Shown here one piece after another: positions 44,464-55,581 of a stretch of 64,000 nucleotides of DNA. A model generated the notes under the pieces. The model did not search any database, was not told where the DNA came from, and saw only the letters and a program-made list of their open reading frames with translations. The stretch comes from Chamaecyparis obtusa (Eukaryota > Streptophyta > Pinopsida > Cupressales > Cupressaceae), in assembly GCA_027943335.1 (NCBI GenBank), contig BSBK01002159.1, forward strand, positions 1,473,501-1,537,500, in the 5' to 3' direction. Every line of letters starts with the position of its first letter. Position 1 is the stretch's first letter. The translations under genes were made by a program, and so were the position numbers.

Positions 44464-44915
44464 CTGTCAGGAATATGGATAAAAATATTTTGTTACCATA
44501 CCCAATGGACTAGTACATCGAAGATGGGCCGAGGGACATGTGTAATGATGAGGTGGTGGTGGAAAAATGCCCAATTCTATCTATGAGAGACAAGAAGACT
44601 TTTAAGGAGAGGAAGCCAACCATAGCAAGAAACATACATTTCCTTCATAAATGGCTTGTACAAAAGGCAACAACAAGTGATGACTAGTGGAAGACCTATC
44701 TATTTGAGGAAGGATAAGAGCCCTTCATGACTAAGGCATGTGGTGATGAAGCATCGCAAGGGGAAGTGTTGCAGATGACAAAGAAAAGAGGAAGGCCAAG
44801 TAGGTCTGACCCAACAACAACAAATAACCCCAGTTTAGCTAAGGAAACACAAATGCCATCCTCTACTCTATATAAACTTCTCCCCCCAGATGGGGAATGC
44901 TACTTCATCGACTAA
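44464..44915 (+). pseudogene. Unidentified remnant with AT-hook motif
   Basis: One frame with three stops reads MDKNILLPYPMD, VVVEKCPILSMRD, ARNIHFLHKWLVQKATT, and ends with TKKRGRPSRSDPT, an AT-hook-like KRGRP core that could bind the DNA minor groove. HKWLVQKATTSDD vaguely resembles the chromodomain-like tail of some gypsy integrases; this is uncertain. Confidence 0.4.
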
Positions 44916-45899
44916 AGCCTACTTCGACGAAAGAGGAAGAAATGGAGGTAAGACCCAATGTGGGCTTTTGAAATTTTTGGCGCATGAGATGGATAAAGAT
45001 AAGTTCAAACAAGTCTGCATGGATTTTGATGTTGTCTTATGTTGTACATGGTAGATAGTAAAAGTGTCAATAGTTATAATTGGTTTACCCTATTAACAAA
45101 TGCTAAAAATAGTAGATACTAGTAATGTACTCATATGGTCTATAGCTGGTACTTTGCGGTAATTTGTACTAGTTAAGCCCCTAATTTGTCTATCAATAGA
45201 CATAAGAGGTAACTGGTGGTGAGGCATGGAGCATAACTTGACCATGATAACAATCTATTGTAACCTCTTTTTAATTATTAATATAAATTTAGCATACGCC
45301 TATTATCAATAAAAAAATATTTAAACAAAAATAATCATATTATAATGAACTTTAACTGTGATATAATAGCTAGATAAGGCCAACACCCATTTTATTAAAA
45401 TAAAGAGATACACATAGGTGAATTAATAGAAATCGCCATCCTCAAACTACAAAACCCCAAGAATGTAACAATCACCAACTACAAATAACCCCCGAGATAC
45501 TTAGGCTACTCTTATCCACAACCACGCAGCCCTTTCAGACCATCTAGCTTCTTAAAACTCTACTTGTGCAAGAGGTTGTGAAGCACATAAGTTGCACCAA
45601 TAACACATCCCTCCCACAGACCAGCAGAACTGCGTCCCGTCTCGCAACATTGTCATCCATATCTCCCAAACCGAGGAAAAAGTAAGCAAGAACCACCCCA
45701 ACAAATAGAGCATACCTTTCCACGATCCCAAAGTCAAACATGGGAGAACAAGATCCACTGTCAGCAACCAAAAAATAAGGCATGATCTACCCTGTCAAGC
45801 AAACAGAACCGCTGAACCATGAAAGCAGGATGATATTGGCATCTCTGTGCCACCCATATAATTGGATACAATAGATTAATTTCCAATCAATCTGCCTCA
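44916..45899. other. No gene recognised; LINE 3' flank
   Basis: 45370-45899 is probably the 3' untranslated part of the minus-strand LINE at 45900-51880. The overlapping minus-strand open frames at 45544-45783 show no domain. Confidence 0.4.
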
Positions 45900-46135
45900 G
45901 GCCGGGCTGGAAGCTGCCTCCTTAGCCAACTTGTCTGCCTCTGAGTTCCCCTCACGGTAGATGTGGCTTACCCCGAAATCCTTGAACTTATCCATCATAT
46001 AAAGAATAATGGGTTCTAACCATCTCTACAAGGTCCATCTAGGAGTAGATTGAGAACAAATATAATTCACCATTAGCAATGAATCTCCTTCGAGGTGTAG
46101 TTTAGATACACCCCGCTTAAGGCCAAGCTCCATAC
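45900..46135 (-). pseudogene. L1-type LINE RNase H, C-terminal half
   Basis: Minus-strand text ELGLKRGVSKLHLEGDSLL, one stop, then DKFKDFGVSHIYREGNSEADKLAKEA. It supplies the later catalytic Asp residues of the plant LINE RNase H. It continues the frame broken at 51042 by the copia element. Confidence 0.85.
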
Positions 46136-46440
46136 TATCAAATATGGCAAGGAAATGAAACACAACCTGAAACAGAGCATAAAACAGAGCATTTGTTGTT
46201 TGCTAAAACAAGACAACAGAGTGTTTTGCAAAGCGCTCAAGACAACAACAGTATTATATTCATTATGCTATAAAAACATTACTAAACAGAGCTGTTTAGG
46301 GCTATATGAAAACTTCTAGAATAGGCGGGAAGCAATTTGAATAGCAATACGGAGCAGTCTGGAGTTAACGCATTTACCAACTCCACCAACCAAAATAGCT
46401 ACGGTAAGGAATAGTAGTAACAGTTGAATTATATCTAACA
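46136..46440 (-). repeat. 3' LTR of copia element
   Basis: Plus-strand edges TATCAAATATGG (TG decayed to TA) and ATATCTAACA. Adjacent on the right is the polypurine tract. Confidence 0.95.
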
Positions 46441-46452
46441 CTCCCTCCTAAT
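46441..46452 (-). promoter_or_regulatory. Polypurine tract of copia element
   Basis: Reads TTAGGAGGGAG on the minus strand immediately before TGTTAGATAT, the LTR start. Confidence 0.85.
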
Positions 46453-46453
46453 G

Positions 46454-48268
46454 TCAACTACTACAATCATCAACACTAACAATTCCTAAAAGTTTTCTTT
46501 GAAATTCAAAAACATTTTTTCCCAATGGTTTTGTAAATATATCTGCAAGCTGATCTCGTGATCTACAGAAGTCAAGAGAAATTTCTCCATTTTGGACAAG
46601 CTCTCGAATGAAGTGAAAGCGAGTATCAATGTGCTTGCTTTTGTTGTGAAAGACATGATTTCTTGATAAGACAATAGCAGAACTGTTATCACAGAAAATA
46701 GGAGTTGGCCCCTTTTCAACATGTGCAAGATCATTTAGTATCCTTCTTAGCCATACTACTTGACAAGCTGCTGTAGTTGCAGCCACATACTCTGCCTCTG
46801 CTGAAGATATTGAGACTATAGGTTGTTTTTTGGATCCCCATGAGATAAGATTTGTTCCCAAGTGAAAAGCATAACCTGATGTGCTTTTCCTATCATCTAT
46901 GCTGCCAGCATAATCACTATCTGTGTAGCCTGAGAGTGAAGCATCTTCAATTTGAGTGTACCATAATCCATAGTTGATTGTCCCTGCAACATATCTCAGA
47001 ATTCTTTTTGCTACCTTCCAGTATGATTCTTTTGGAGAGTCCATGAATCTGGATACAAAACTTGCAGCAAACATTATGTCTGGTCTAGTTACTGTGAGGT
47101 ACAAAAGACTGCCAACTAGCCTCTTATACAGTGTAGAATCAACTGATGCTCCATCATCTTGTTTGCTCAACTTTGTTCCTTGTGCAATGGGTGTGGCAAC
47201 TGGTTTGCAATTGCCCATTCTGAATTTTTCCAACATTTCTAAAGCATACTTTTGTTGACAAACAAAAATACCTTGAGCAGATTGATTGATTTCAATTCCC
47301 AAAAAATATTTCATGATTCTAAGATCAGTCATATCATACTCCTTTTTCATGGCAGCTTTGAATTCATTTAACATCAAATTTCCTGTATAGAGCAAGTCAT
47401 CAACATAAAGACAAACAATGAGAATTTTACCTTCATGATCTATTTTTGTATAAAGAGTTGGCTCATGATTGCTCCAGATGAATCCACTGTTGATGAAGTA
47501 AGAGTCAATCCAACTGTACCAGGCTCTTGGGGCTTGTTTTAAGCCATACAATGCTTTCTTCAACTTATATACTTTATGCTCTTGCCCTTTGATTTCAAAC
47601 CTAGGTGGTTGATCCACATATATCTCTTCTTCCAATATGCCATTTAAGAATGCAGATTTGACGTCCATTTGGAAAACTTTCCATTTATTTTGAGCAGCAA
47701 TAGCCAAAATAGTTCTGACCGTATCCAATCTTGCTACTGGAGCAAAAGTTTCTCCATAGTCTATGCCAAGTTGCTGAGAAAAACCCTTGGCAACTAGTCT
47801 TGCTTTATATTTTTCTATCTTTCCTTTGTCATTCAGCTTTGTCTTGTATATCCACTTCACACCTATGCTGGTTTTGTCACTTGGTAGATCAACAAGATCC
47901 CAAGTTTTGTTCTTTTCTATGGCATCAATTTCCTGATTCATTGCATCTACCCAATGTTCCTCTTTTACTGCTTCTTCATATGAAAGAAAGGCAAAAATAT
48001 TTTGTTCAATTGCATTTTCTTGTTCATATATTGCCCTTATGCTTCTAGTTCTTTGATTGTCTATAGATGAAGATGAATCAGTGCTAGAAGAATTGCCATT
48101 TCCAATGTATTGTTGTTGACCTTGTACCTGCAGTCTTGGCAGCGTTGGTGGATGAACTTGCTGATCTGAAGGTTCATCAAACAGCTGTAATGGATTTGGA
48201 CCATTCAAAGTTTCATTTTCTTGATCACACCATGATTTATTCTCAAGAAACTTGACATCTCTACTCAC
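46454..48268 (-). pseudogene. Copia reverse transcriptase-RNase H (frame open)
   Basis: 604 codons open. After a Gln/Ser-rich linker comes the RVT_2-type RT (NKTWDLVDLP, VKWIYKTKLN, RLVAKGFSQQLGIDYGETFA, VFQMDVKSAFLNG, KALYGLKQAPRAWY, and the catalytic LYVDDLLYTG), then LGSLLYLTVTRPDI-type thumb text. RNase H follows (SGYTDSDYAGSIDDRKSTSG, SSAEAEYVAATTAACQVVWL, FCDNSSAIVLSRN, KHIDTRFHFIRE) and the end is DQLADIFTKPL. Catalytic residues are present. The frame is shifted relative to integrase because of a deletion upstream, so it could not be made as part of one polyprotein. The first Met is not a natural start. Confidence 0.95.
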
Positions 48269-49532
48269 CAGAAATTTCTTGGTGATAGGATTGTATGCAT
48301 CTAGCCATATTCATGATGGTCTGATTTTTCCTTTCAGCTACTCCATTTTGTTGTGGAGTATATCTTGTTGTGGTTTGCATAACAATGCCATGTTGTTTGC
48401 AAAAATCTGTGAAATCTTTTGAACTGTATTCTCCTCCTCTGTCTGATCTGAGCACTTTTATATATTTACCACTTTGTTTTTCTGCTTCAGCTTTGAATTG
48501 TTTAAACTTTGAAAAAGTATCTGACTTGTTCTTGAGAAAATAAATCCAAATTTTCCTACTAAAGTCATCAATGAAGGTCAGAAAATAAAAGCTACCACCA
48601 ATGGATTGAGTTTGCATTGGTCCACAAAGATCTATGTGGACAAGCTCTAAGTGTTCTTGTGCTCTATTGGAGGAAGATGGGAAGCTATCTCTCTTATGTT
48701 TTCCAAGAATACAACTCTCACATTGACTGTCAAGTGATTTAAAAGCAGGAAGACCTTTGACCATAAATTTATTTTGAAGAAGACTAAGACTGTTAAAAGG
48801 AAGATGACCAAACCTAGAATGCCATAATTGTGTCTCATCCATGCTTGAGACATTGTGGGCAAATAACTGTGACAGAATGGCACTCCTAAGATTTATGGGA
48901 AACATTCTATTTTTGGATATTTCAATCTTTGCAATAAGTCTTCTACCGGGAGGTTTATCAAAAATACAACAAGTTGTCCCTTTAAAAATTATTTCATAGC
49001 CATGTTCCATCAATTGACCTACACTTAAGAGATTATGCTTCAGATTTGGAACATAAAAGACATCATGTATCTTTTTTCGCTGATTTTGTTTAGTAAGAAC
49101 AGAAACAATTCCTTTCCCTTGAGCTTTTACTTGAAAGTTATCACCAAGAGTAATTTTAGAATTTGTAGAAGTATCAATGCAAGAAATTAAATCTTTGCTA
49201 CCTGTCATATGATTACTGCAACCACTGTCTAGCAACCAAAGGTCTTTGGTATGACTATCTTTAGAACTATGACAGGAAAGAAACATTGTTTCAGAAGATT
49301 CACCTTCATTGTTGGAGACGTGCTCTAGCATTGTTTTGGTTTGACTGTTTCTTTCTACATTCTGATTCGTAGTGTCCAAATTTCTTGCAGTAGAAGCATT
49401 GGACTCTAGATTTATCAGTCCGATTTCTGCCTCTTTGTGTCTGGTTCTGAAAATTTCTAAACTGCCCCGATTGATCTTGTGCTGATCTTTCTTCTCCATA
49501 TTGATATTGTCTGCCTCTATTTTCTTCTCCAT
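48261..49532 (-). pseudogene. Copia protease and truncated integrase
   Basis: Protease active site LWLLDSGCSNHMTG, then VFYVPNLKHNLLSVGQL, the GAG-pre-integrase zinc region (LWHSRFGHLPF, CESCILGKHKR), and the integrase core with HIDLCGPMQTQS, FLTFIDDFSRKIWIY, LRSDRGGEYSS and YTPQQNGVAERKNQTI for the D, D and E. It stops short after NMARCIQ: the integrase C-terminus (about 100 codons expected in copia) is deleted and joined to text that should lie just before RT (AYNPITKKFLVSRDV in the next frame). It overlaps gag in a different frame, so a second shift near 49340 separates gag from protease. Confidence 0.93.
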
Positions 49533-50265
49533 ATTGATATTGTCTGCCTCTATTGTTTCTCCCTCGGTTGCCTCTGCCTCTGTTTCCTCTACCTCTACCT
49601 CTGCTGAAAGAGGCTTGAGTCTTGAAAGCTTGTTCCAAAGACTCTTCTTCTAGATTCAGTCTGGTCTCGTGTGACAGAAGTGATCCAGTTAGCTCAACTA
49701 CTGAAAAAGTAGTGAGATCTTTGGACTCCAAAATAGCTGTGACAACCATTTCAAATTTCTTTGGTAGGCTTCTGAGGACCTTTTCAACAATCTTTTGATC
49801 TTCAATGGTTTCACCATTAGTTCTGATTTGATTTACAATGCCCATGACTCTGGTCATAAACTGATCAACATTTTCTGAGTTAGACATTTTCAATGTTTCA
49901 AACTGTGTTCGCAAGGCTAGGAGCTTGACTGTCTTGACTTTGTCATTACCCTCGTATGTAGATTTGAGAATATCCCAAGCTTCTTTTGATGTTGCAGCAC
50001 CTGTGATTTTAGAGAAAATAGAATCATCAACCGAGTTTTGAATCCAACATTTTGCCCTGTTCTCTTTCTTTCTCAATTCAGCAGCTGCATTTCTCTGAGC
50101 ATTAGTCATAGCAGCTAAGTCTGCTGGAGTGGGCTCTGTGTAGCCATTTTCAACAGTATCCCAACATTCCTGAGCTTGCAGAAATGACTTCATTCTTAAG
50201 GACCAGAATTCATAATTTTTGCCAAAAAGAATGGAAGTCTATGGTGTGTTGCTAGAAGAAGCCAT
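49306..50265 (-). pseudogene. Copia gag with Arg-Gly repeats and zinc knuckle
   Basis: The best start is ATG at 50265 (MASSSNTP), followed by a TAG at 50239-50241, then an open frame through FWSLRMKSFLQAQECW, SKEAWDILKSTYEGNDKVK, QFETLKMSNSENVDQFMTRV and LRSLPKKFEMVVTAILE (UBN2-type gag). The tail has RGRGNRGRGNRGRNN and a doubled GRQYQYGEE unit, then the knuckle CFYCKKFGHYESEC. Starting at the next Met (50193) would avoid the stop but lose the conserved N-terminus. Confidence 0.92.
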
Positions 50266-50714
50266 GATTAAAAAAAAACTTTCAATAATAAATATTCTCC
50301 CTTTTAAATACTCTGCAGTTCTTTAAGATTCTTTTGACCTTCAAATATTTCAAATATTTAAAAGATATTCAACTCAAATGAAAGTTTTTACCAGGGAGTT
50401 TGAAGGTCAACTGCTGGGTACTAACAATGGCTTTCTTCTTTTTTGCAGGTTCCTTGTGCTTTTCGAATCTCCCAAAGAGCAACTGTTCTGTGTCTGAATC
50501 TGTGTGACTCCTTCACTCCACAAATGGCAAGTTCTGTAGACTTTTCCTTGGTGCTTCCCAACACGTGAATCGGATCTTAGCTGAAAGTTTTAGCTTCCCA
50601 TCTGTTGAATCTGGTCTAGCTGCTCTCCACTAGTCTTGGTCTGAATCTGTAGACTTGAGCTTGATCTAGTTGCTCTCCACTTGAATATGAAGAGGCTTAT
50701 GCAACCTGGCCTTG

Positions 50715-50731
50715 CAGTCGCTCTGATACCA
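50715..50731 (-). promoter_or_regulatory. Primer-binding site of copia element
   Basis: TGGTATCAGAGCGACTG on the minus strand, directly after the 5' LTR; matches the initiator-tRNA-Met complement. Confidence 0.92.
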
Positions 50732-51036
50732 TGTCAAATATGGCAAGGAAATGAAATGCAACCTGAAATAGAGCATAAAACAGAGCATTTGCTGTTTGCT
50801 AAAACAAGAAAACAGAGTGTTTTGCAGAGCGCTCAAGACAACAACAGTATTATATTCATTATGCTATAAAAACATTACTAAACAGAGCTGTTTAGGGCTA
50901 TATGAAAACTTCTAGAATAGGCGGGAAGCAATTTGAATAGCAATACGGAGCAGTCTGGAGTTAACGCATTTACCAACTCCACCAACCCAAACAGCTACGG
51001 TAAGGAATACCAGTAACGGTTGAATTATATCTAACA
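50732..51036 (-). repeat. 5' LTR of copia element
   Basis: Plus-strand edges TGTCAAATATGG and ATATCTAACA; same length as 46136-46440. Confidence 0.95.
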
Positions 51037-51041
51037 CATAC

Positions 51042-51880
51042 CACATAAAGCTGCCTTGAATTCTGCAACATTGATGGATGTTTTCCTTATGAATTCCACA
51101 TGATGACCCAAAATAACACCTTCCCAATTTCTAGCAATGCATCCTACTCCTACCACACCTGGATTTCCACGAGCCTCCCCATCAAATTTGATCTTCACCC
51201 ACCCCACGTTTGGTGGATTCCATACGGTGGAGAGCCTTAAAGCCTTCTTAACATAAGAAACCTGAGGGCCTGAAATAGCTGGTAATAACAGACCCTGAAA
51301 TTTGCTTAGAACCTCCTTGTCCCTACTGGTATAAGAATTTTTTGCAAGAGGTTGCCTCCTAACTGCCGTGTTTACCAACTCCGCAATTGAGGATTCTATT
51401 TTCTTAACCAATAGCTCCCTGCTCATAGATATTTCCTTAAATATCTTCTGGTTTCTTTCTTTTCAAAGCTCCCAGCAGATTAGAGAGGGTCGAATTCGCC
51501 AAATGCAATCAAATGTTCCATTCTACGCCTTGCTTGGCCAAGCGGAGATAGGAGATTGAAATTTGAGCTTCAGCATGAAGAATTTCCAACAAAACTCTGA
51601 GTATGGGAATTTTAGAAGAAGGTGGTCCGAGTTTTCCTGGCTACTCTTGCACAATATACACCTACTCGGCCCACTGAAACCCATCTTAGCCAAGCGATAC
51701 TCTGTGAGGACCTTGCTTTGGATAGCCAACCATGAAATAACCCTGGCTTTAGGAAGGATGTATTTTCCGCTAGAGAAGGGTGTTAGGCCAATCCTCGTTG
51801 GCTATAGTATTCTCCTTAGTCTTGTAGCCCAACCTAACCTTATAGTCGCCATCACTCAAGCACACCACCAAACCATAATA
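51042..51880 (-). pseudogene. L1-type LINE, RVT zinc finger and RNase H N-half
   Basis: Minus strand from the right: a decayed WP..LLW..I.P segment (51880-51730), the RVT zinc-binding text LTEYRLAKMGF...CILCKSSQENSDHLLLKF (51729-51523), then WVKIKFDGEARGNPG, GVGCIARNWEGVI and INVAEFKAALCGM (51426-51042), carrying the first catalytic residues of RNase H. The copia element interrupts the frame after GM. RT itself is not in the window, so this LINE is 5'-truncated or diverged beyond 51880. Confidence 0.88.
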
Positions 51881-53004
51881 TTAATTCTATTTCTAATTAA
51901 AATTATTTTCTAAAATATAACAACAATAACAATAAAAAATAAAATACTTAGTTTTTAACTTTTCTAGGTATTGGTTGAATTGACAATGATTTTTTTTCTT
52001 AAATGAACAACTAGTTCGTTAGTCTTGACTTGTAGCTCAATTTCAGAATGAATTTTTCCAGTCTATTAATTTTTCCACTCTTTAGAGATGAGCATAATCT
52101 TAGACCCTTAGCTCATTAAATTTGATATCATCCAAACCATTAGATAGATTTTTTTAATTTCTAATTTGGTTCAAAAAAAAATAGTAAGGAAAGTTCAAAA
52201 CATTCTATTTGGCCACCAATCAAAATATAGCTTGAAAGCACGTAAGTGATTTTAAAAAAAAGTTAATATGCATGATAACAATTGATTGAAATAGAAACCT
52301 CTCTACAATGTCTTGATCAAACACGAGTGTGTTAATGTGGTTACTAAAAGGTTATGCATTTCCTATTTGAAGAATTGAACTTTCATTTTCCTTTATGGAT
52401 TAGATTATTTTAAATCATATGGGCCTTTCTTTGTTTAGTCTTGACATGAAATGGGTGTTTTCTAGATACATATTTGATAGCTCTCATAGCTTAGTCTTTT
52501 GGGATTGTTTTTTTAAAATTTTAAGTGTGGTCTTACTTTTTGAGTTATATTTCAAAAATTGAATATAAAAGTGAATTCAAGGATAGTTTTTAGATTAGAA
52601 TAGAATAGAAATGTTTACATGTCATAATGAGAAAAAAAAAGTTGCAATAGTAAATAAATTAAATGCAGTAGTGAAGGTTAAAGAAATTGGTCCAAAGACA
52701 GGGCATATCTAACTCACATATTTTGTATTTGCTAAAGATCTTGCTCTAATTGTCATATTCTCATTTTCAAGCTTGTATTTTACAATATCTTGTATAAACA
52801 AAAAAATAAATAACCATATTAAATTATGAGAATGAGCTAATTTTATATTTTAGTGTGAGAAAAGAATTAAAAATGAAATCTTTAGAAATATATCATTAGC
52901 TAAATGTGTAATAGGTTTTAGCTAAATCCATTTGAGGAAGTATATTATGTAACACAACCAAGCATATCAATTTAAAGATTAGATTGTACACATAATTTTG
53001 AGTG
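51881..53004. other. No gene recognised
   Basis: Very AT-rich sequence without supported frames. Confidence 0.4.
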
Positions 53005-53330
53005 CAACCATGGTGGGTAGAATGGAAGCACACGATGAGGACTTGACATACATTCAACATTTTTACAATAGGGGAGTGAAAAATTCAACATTGAAATCTC
53101 CATTTGATATATGTTTTGGCAATTTACCTCCAACATCATCACATTTTATTTATTGGTAACAAGAAGAGAAGGATGAAGAGTCTAATTTAGTTGCAAGAGA
53201 GGCTAAAAATATATAAACATTTGAGGCCTATATACACTTTTATGTTTATTAACATCTTAGGGAATTTGAAGCTAGGTATAACACATAAATTAAAGCTATT
53301 GAGCTACAATCCTTACCTTTGAGTCCATAG
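53005..53330 (+). pseudogene. Ty3/gypsy integrase C-terminal scrap
   Basis: One frame with several stops reads YNRGVKNSTLKSPFDICFGN, LPPTSSHFIYW, QEEKDESNLVAREAKNI and HLREFEARYNT. This matches the gypsy integrase end (YNRAVHSSTGKSPFE..YG, PP.P.DL, EEKDEE....AKNF, Q....K..ARYK). Confidence 0.7.
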
Positions 53331-55581
53331 AATGAGCTAGTGACTATAGATTCAATTGAAAATCATCTTTCAACATGAGATTAAAGGAAGTTGTGGAAAT
53401 TAAGAGGTGCCCAAGAGAGGTGGTTAGAAAAGATTTGTTTCCCCTCTTTTAATTTAGCCTTATTAGAGAATAAAGATTCTAGTGTAAGGGATGGCCAATT
53501 TGAAATGGATTAGATAAGAGTATAGGATGTTCTTAAATTTTGGGAATGAAGTTTGGAAGTTGGATTAAATAGTTTGTATAGCTAGAGAATAGATGAATAA
53601 AAACTTTATTTGACAACAGGGAAATGAGTTCATATAATACTATAACAATTTGTTGATTGGGATGTGGTGTTGTCATTGATGTCAACCTCAACATGATGAA
53701 AATCAACTTTGATCAAAATTATTGGTTATAATGTTGAAGGCTATGGTGGTGTTCTATGATGTCTTCCATCAATATTATAGTTAAATAAAGCATTATGGAG
53801 TTTGTTGGAAAGTGATGTTGGCTTGTCAAGATACTATTTTATTTTTATAGTAGTCACTTTGTTGACATTATCTTTACTATGAGATTTTATTATTTAGTTG
53901 TGTTGTTGTTCTAATGTGCACTGGTGAATTTTGGTGGTAACTTGATATGTTGAAGATCAAAGATGGTGATGAGAAATTGTATTGAGATTCATGTTTAGTG
54001 GTGTGGCTTGTTGGTTGATAGCAAAGAGGATATCATATTAAGATGGGGATTAGAAGTATTAAGTTAAGGATTACATGCATTAAAAGTGTGTACTAGAAAA
54101 AGTACCTTCATAGGGTTAATATCATCAATAACTCAAAATAATAACTAAATTACCACAAATAGAAATCTAATTAAGCAAAGAATTGACAATTAAGCACTCT
54201 ATGGATCTCTATTTAGGGATGCTAATGCAAAGCTCTCAGCAAGCTTCCATTAGTGACAGTCCTAAAATGAGAATGAATGATAAACAAAGCTAATAGTTCA
54301 ATTCCAAATTGAAATTAAGCCTAGTTAACTCTAAATTTGCCTTTCTAGCTCTAAATTGCAAGAGGTTTGATGATATTCTCATATTTGTGGATAATTAATG
54401 AGTGAATTATGCCTTGCTTTTATAGATTTTGGCAAGGGTAGGGGGTGTAGTTGAGTTGATCATGATTAGGTGGGAGTTGAGTCCATGGTTCCACCTTTGG
54501 AGACCATTTAAATATTGTGTCCTCAAAGCTTGGGACAAGAGGACAAAATGAGTGGACAAGATGCATTCTCCAAGTGAGTGATTGAGATTCGATTTAGGCT
54601 TGATCCATGTGAGCTTGGTCCTTAATTCTTATTGGTTGATTCATTTTCCTCCTATTTGGTGGTTGAGAGAAAATAAGAATTAAATAATTTAATTTATTTA
54701 GCCATGTGTACCCCTTGAATGGGTTGATTTGATTTAATTTGAACTATACAATTAATTAGATTAATTATATAATTTATTGATTAATCAGGATTCATTAGTT
54801 TTAAATTAATTTATTTGGCTTTTGATTTTCAATTAAATTTGGATTAAGGTTTAATTGCAATTTATCTTTGATTTTGACTTGATTTGATTTAATTGCCTTT
54901 AATTGTATTGATTTTTGCCTTGATTTCTCACTTAAATGATCTTGTCCAATTTTAGGTGATTACAAATGCCCCACTTTGAGTTGATATACGAAGCGTGTTG
55001 ATTCAAAGAATGTCTTGATTCATCGATGTAAAGACTTGATTTTGTCGATGGTCGATTTCATTGTTTGATATAAGATGTAGATTTTGAAGTTTAATTGAAG
55101 TTGATGTCTTGATGTTCAATTTGATGATGAATTGCTTGATATGATATTTGATTTGATGTTTAATGCCCCTTTCGATTGATAAGTGAAAAAGTTTCTGATA
55201 AAAGATTATGCTTTGATTTGATGGTTGTGCCCCTGATTTGATGATACTGATGCCTCTCCTGATTATTCAAGTATATGCCCCCTCGGAAATGAAATGAAAT
55301 TTGATCATTGTTTGAAAAAGTTGATGGTTTAGGTCATTTTGCGTTAATTAGGTCAATTTAAAAATGAATTTTGATTTCATTTCCGATAATGAATTTGCAT
55401 TCATGTGATGACAAATGCCCCTGATTTGGCAGATTTGGTGAAAAATTTGGGTCCCTGCGCATTTTTTGGTCAAAGATGCCCTTTTTATTTTGACCTATAT
55501 ATAGGGGTAAAAAGTCAATTTTACTATTCATTTTCACTTTGCTATTTGACTTTTTCTCTCTGAGTTCTCTGAGCTCTTTGT
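53331..55581. other. No gene recognised; GATTTGATG-rich 3' part
   Basis: AT-rich. From about 54960 to 55460 the words TTTGATTTGATG, CTTGATGT and TGCCCCT recur, and a TATATATAGGGG box at about 55495 lies some 90 bases before the first ATG of the mobile-domain gene. It could be an LTR or promoter region of that unit (inference). Confidence 0.4.

Larger units (their letters stand above)
46136..51036 (-). mobile_element. Full-length Ty1/copia element, TSD CATAC
   Basis: 4,901 bp with two 305-bp LTRs, gag, protease, truncated integrase, RT and RNase H, PBS and polypurine tract, all minus-oriented. Perfect CATAC at 46131-46135 and 51037-51041. Removing the element and one CATAC rejoins the LINE RNase H reading frame (KAALCGM then ELGLKRG). 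The LTRs differ at about 12 of 305 positions by eye (about 96% identical), mostly transitions. Confidence 0.96.

Noticed and set aside
46974..47258. Plus-strand open frame of 94 codons
   Set aside because: Shadow of the copia RT-RNase H frame on the opposite strand, as is 47731-48048.
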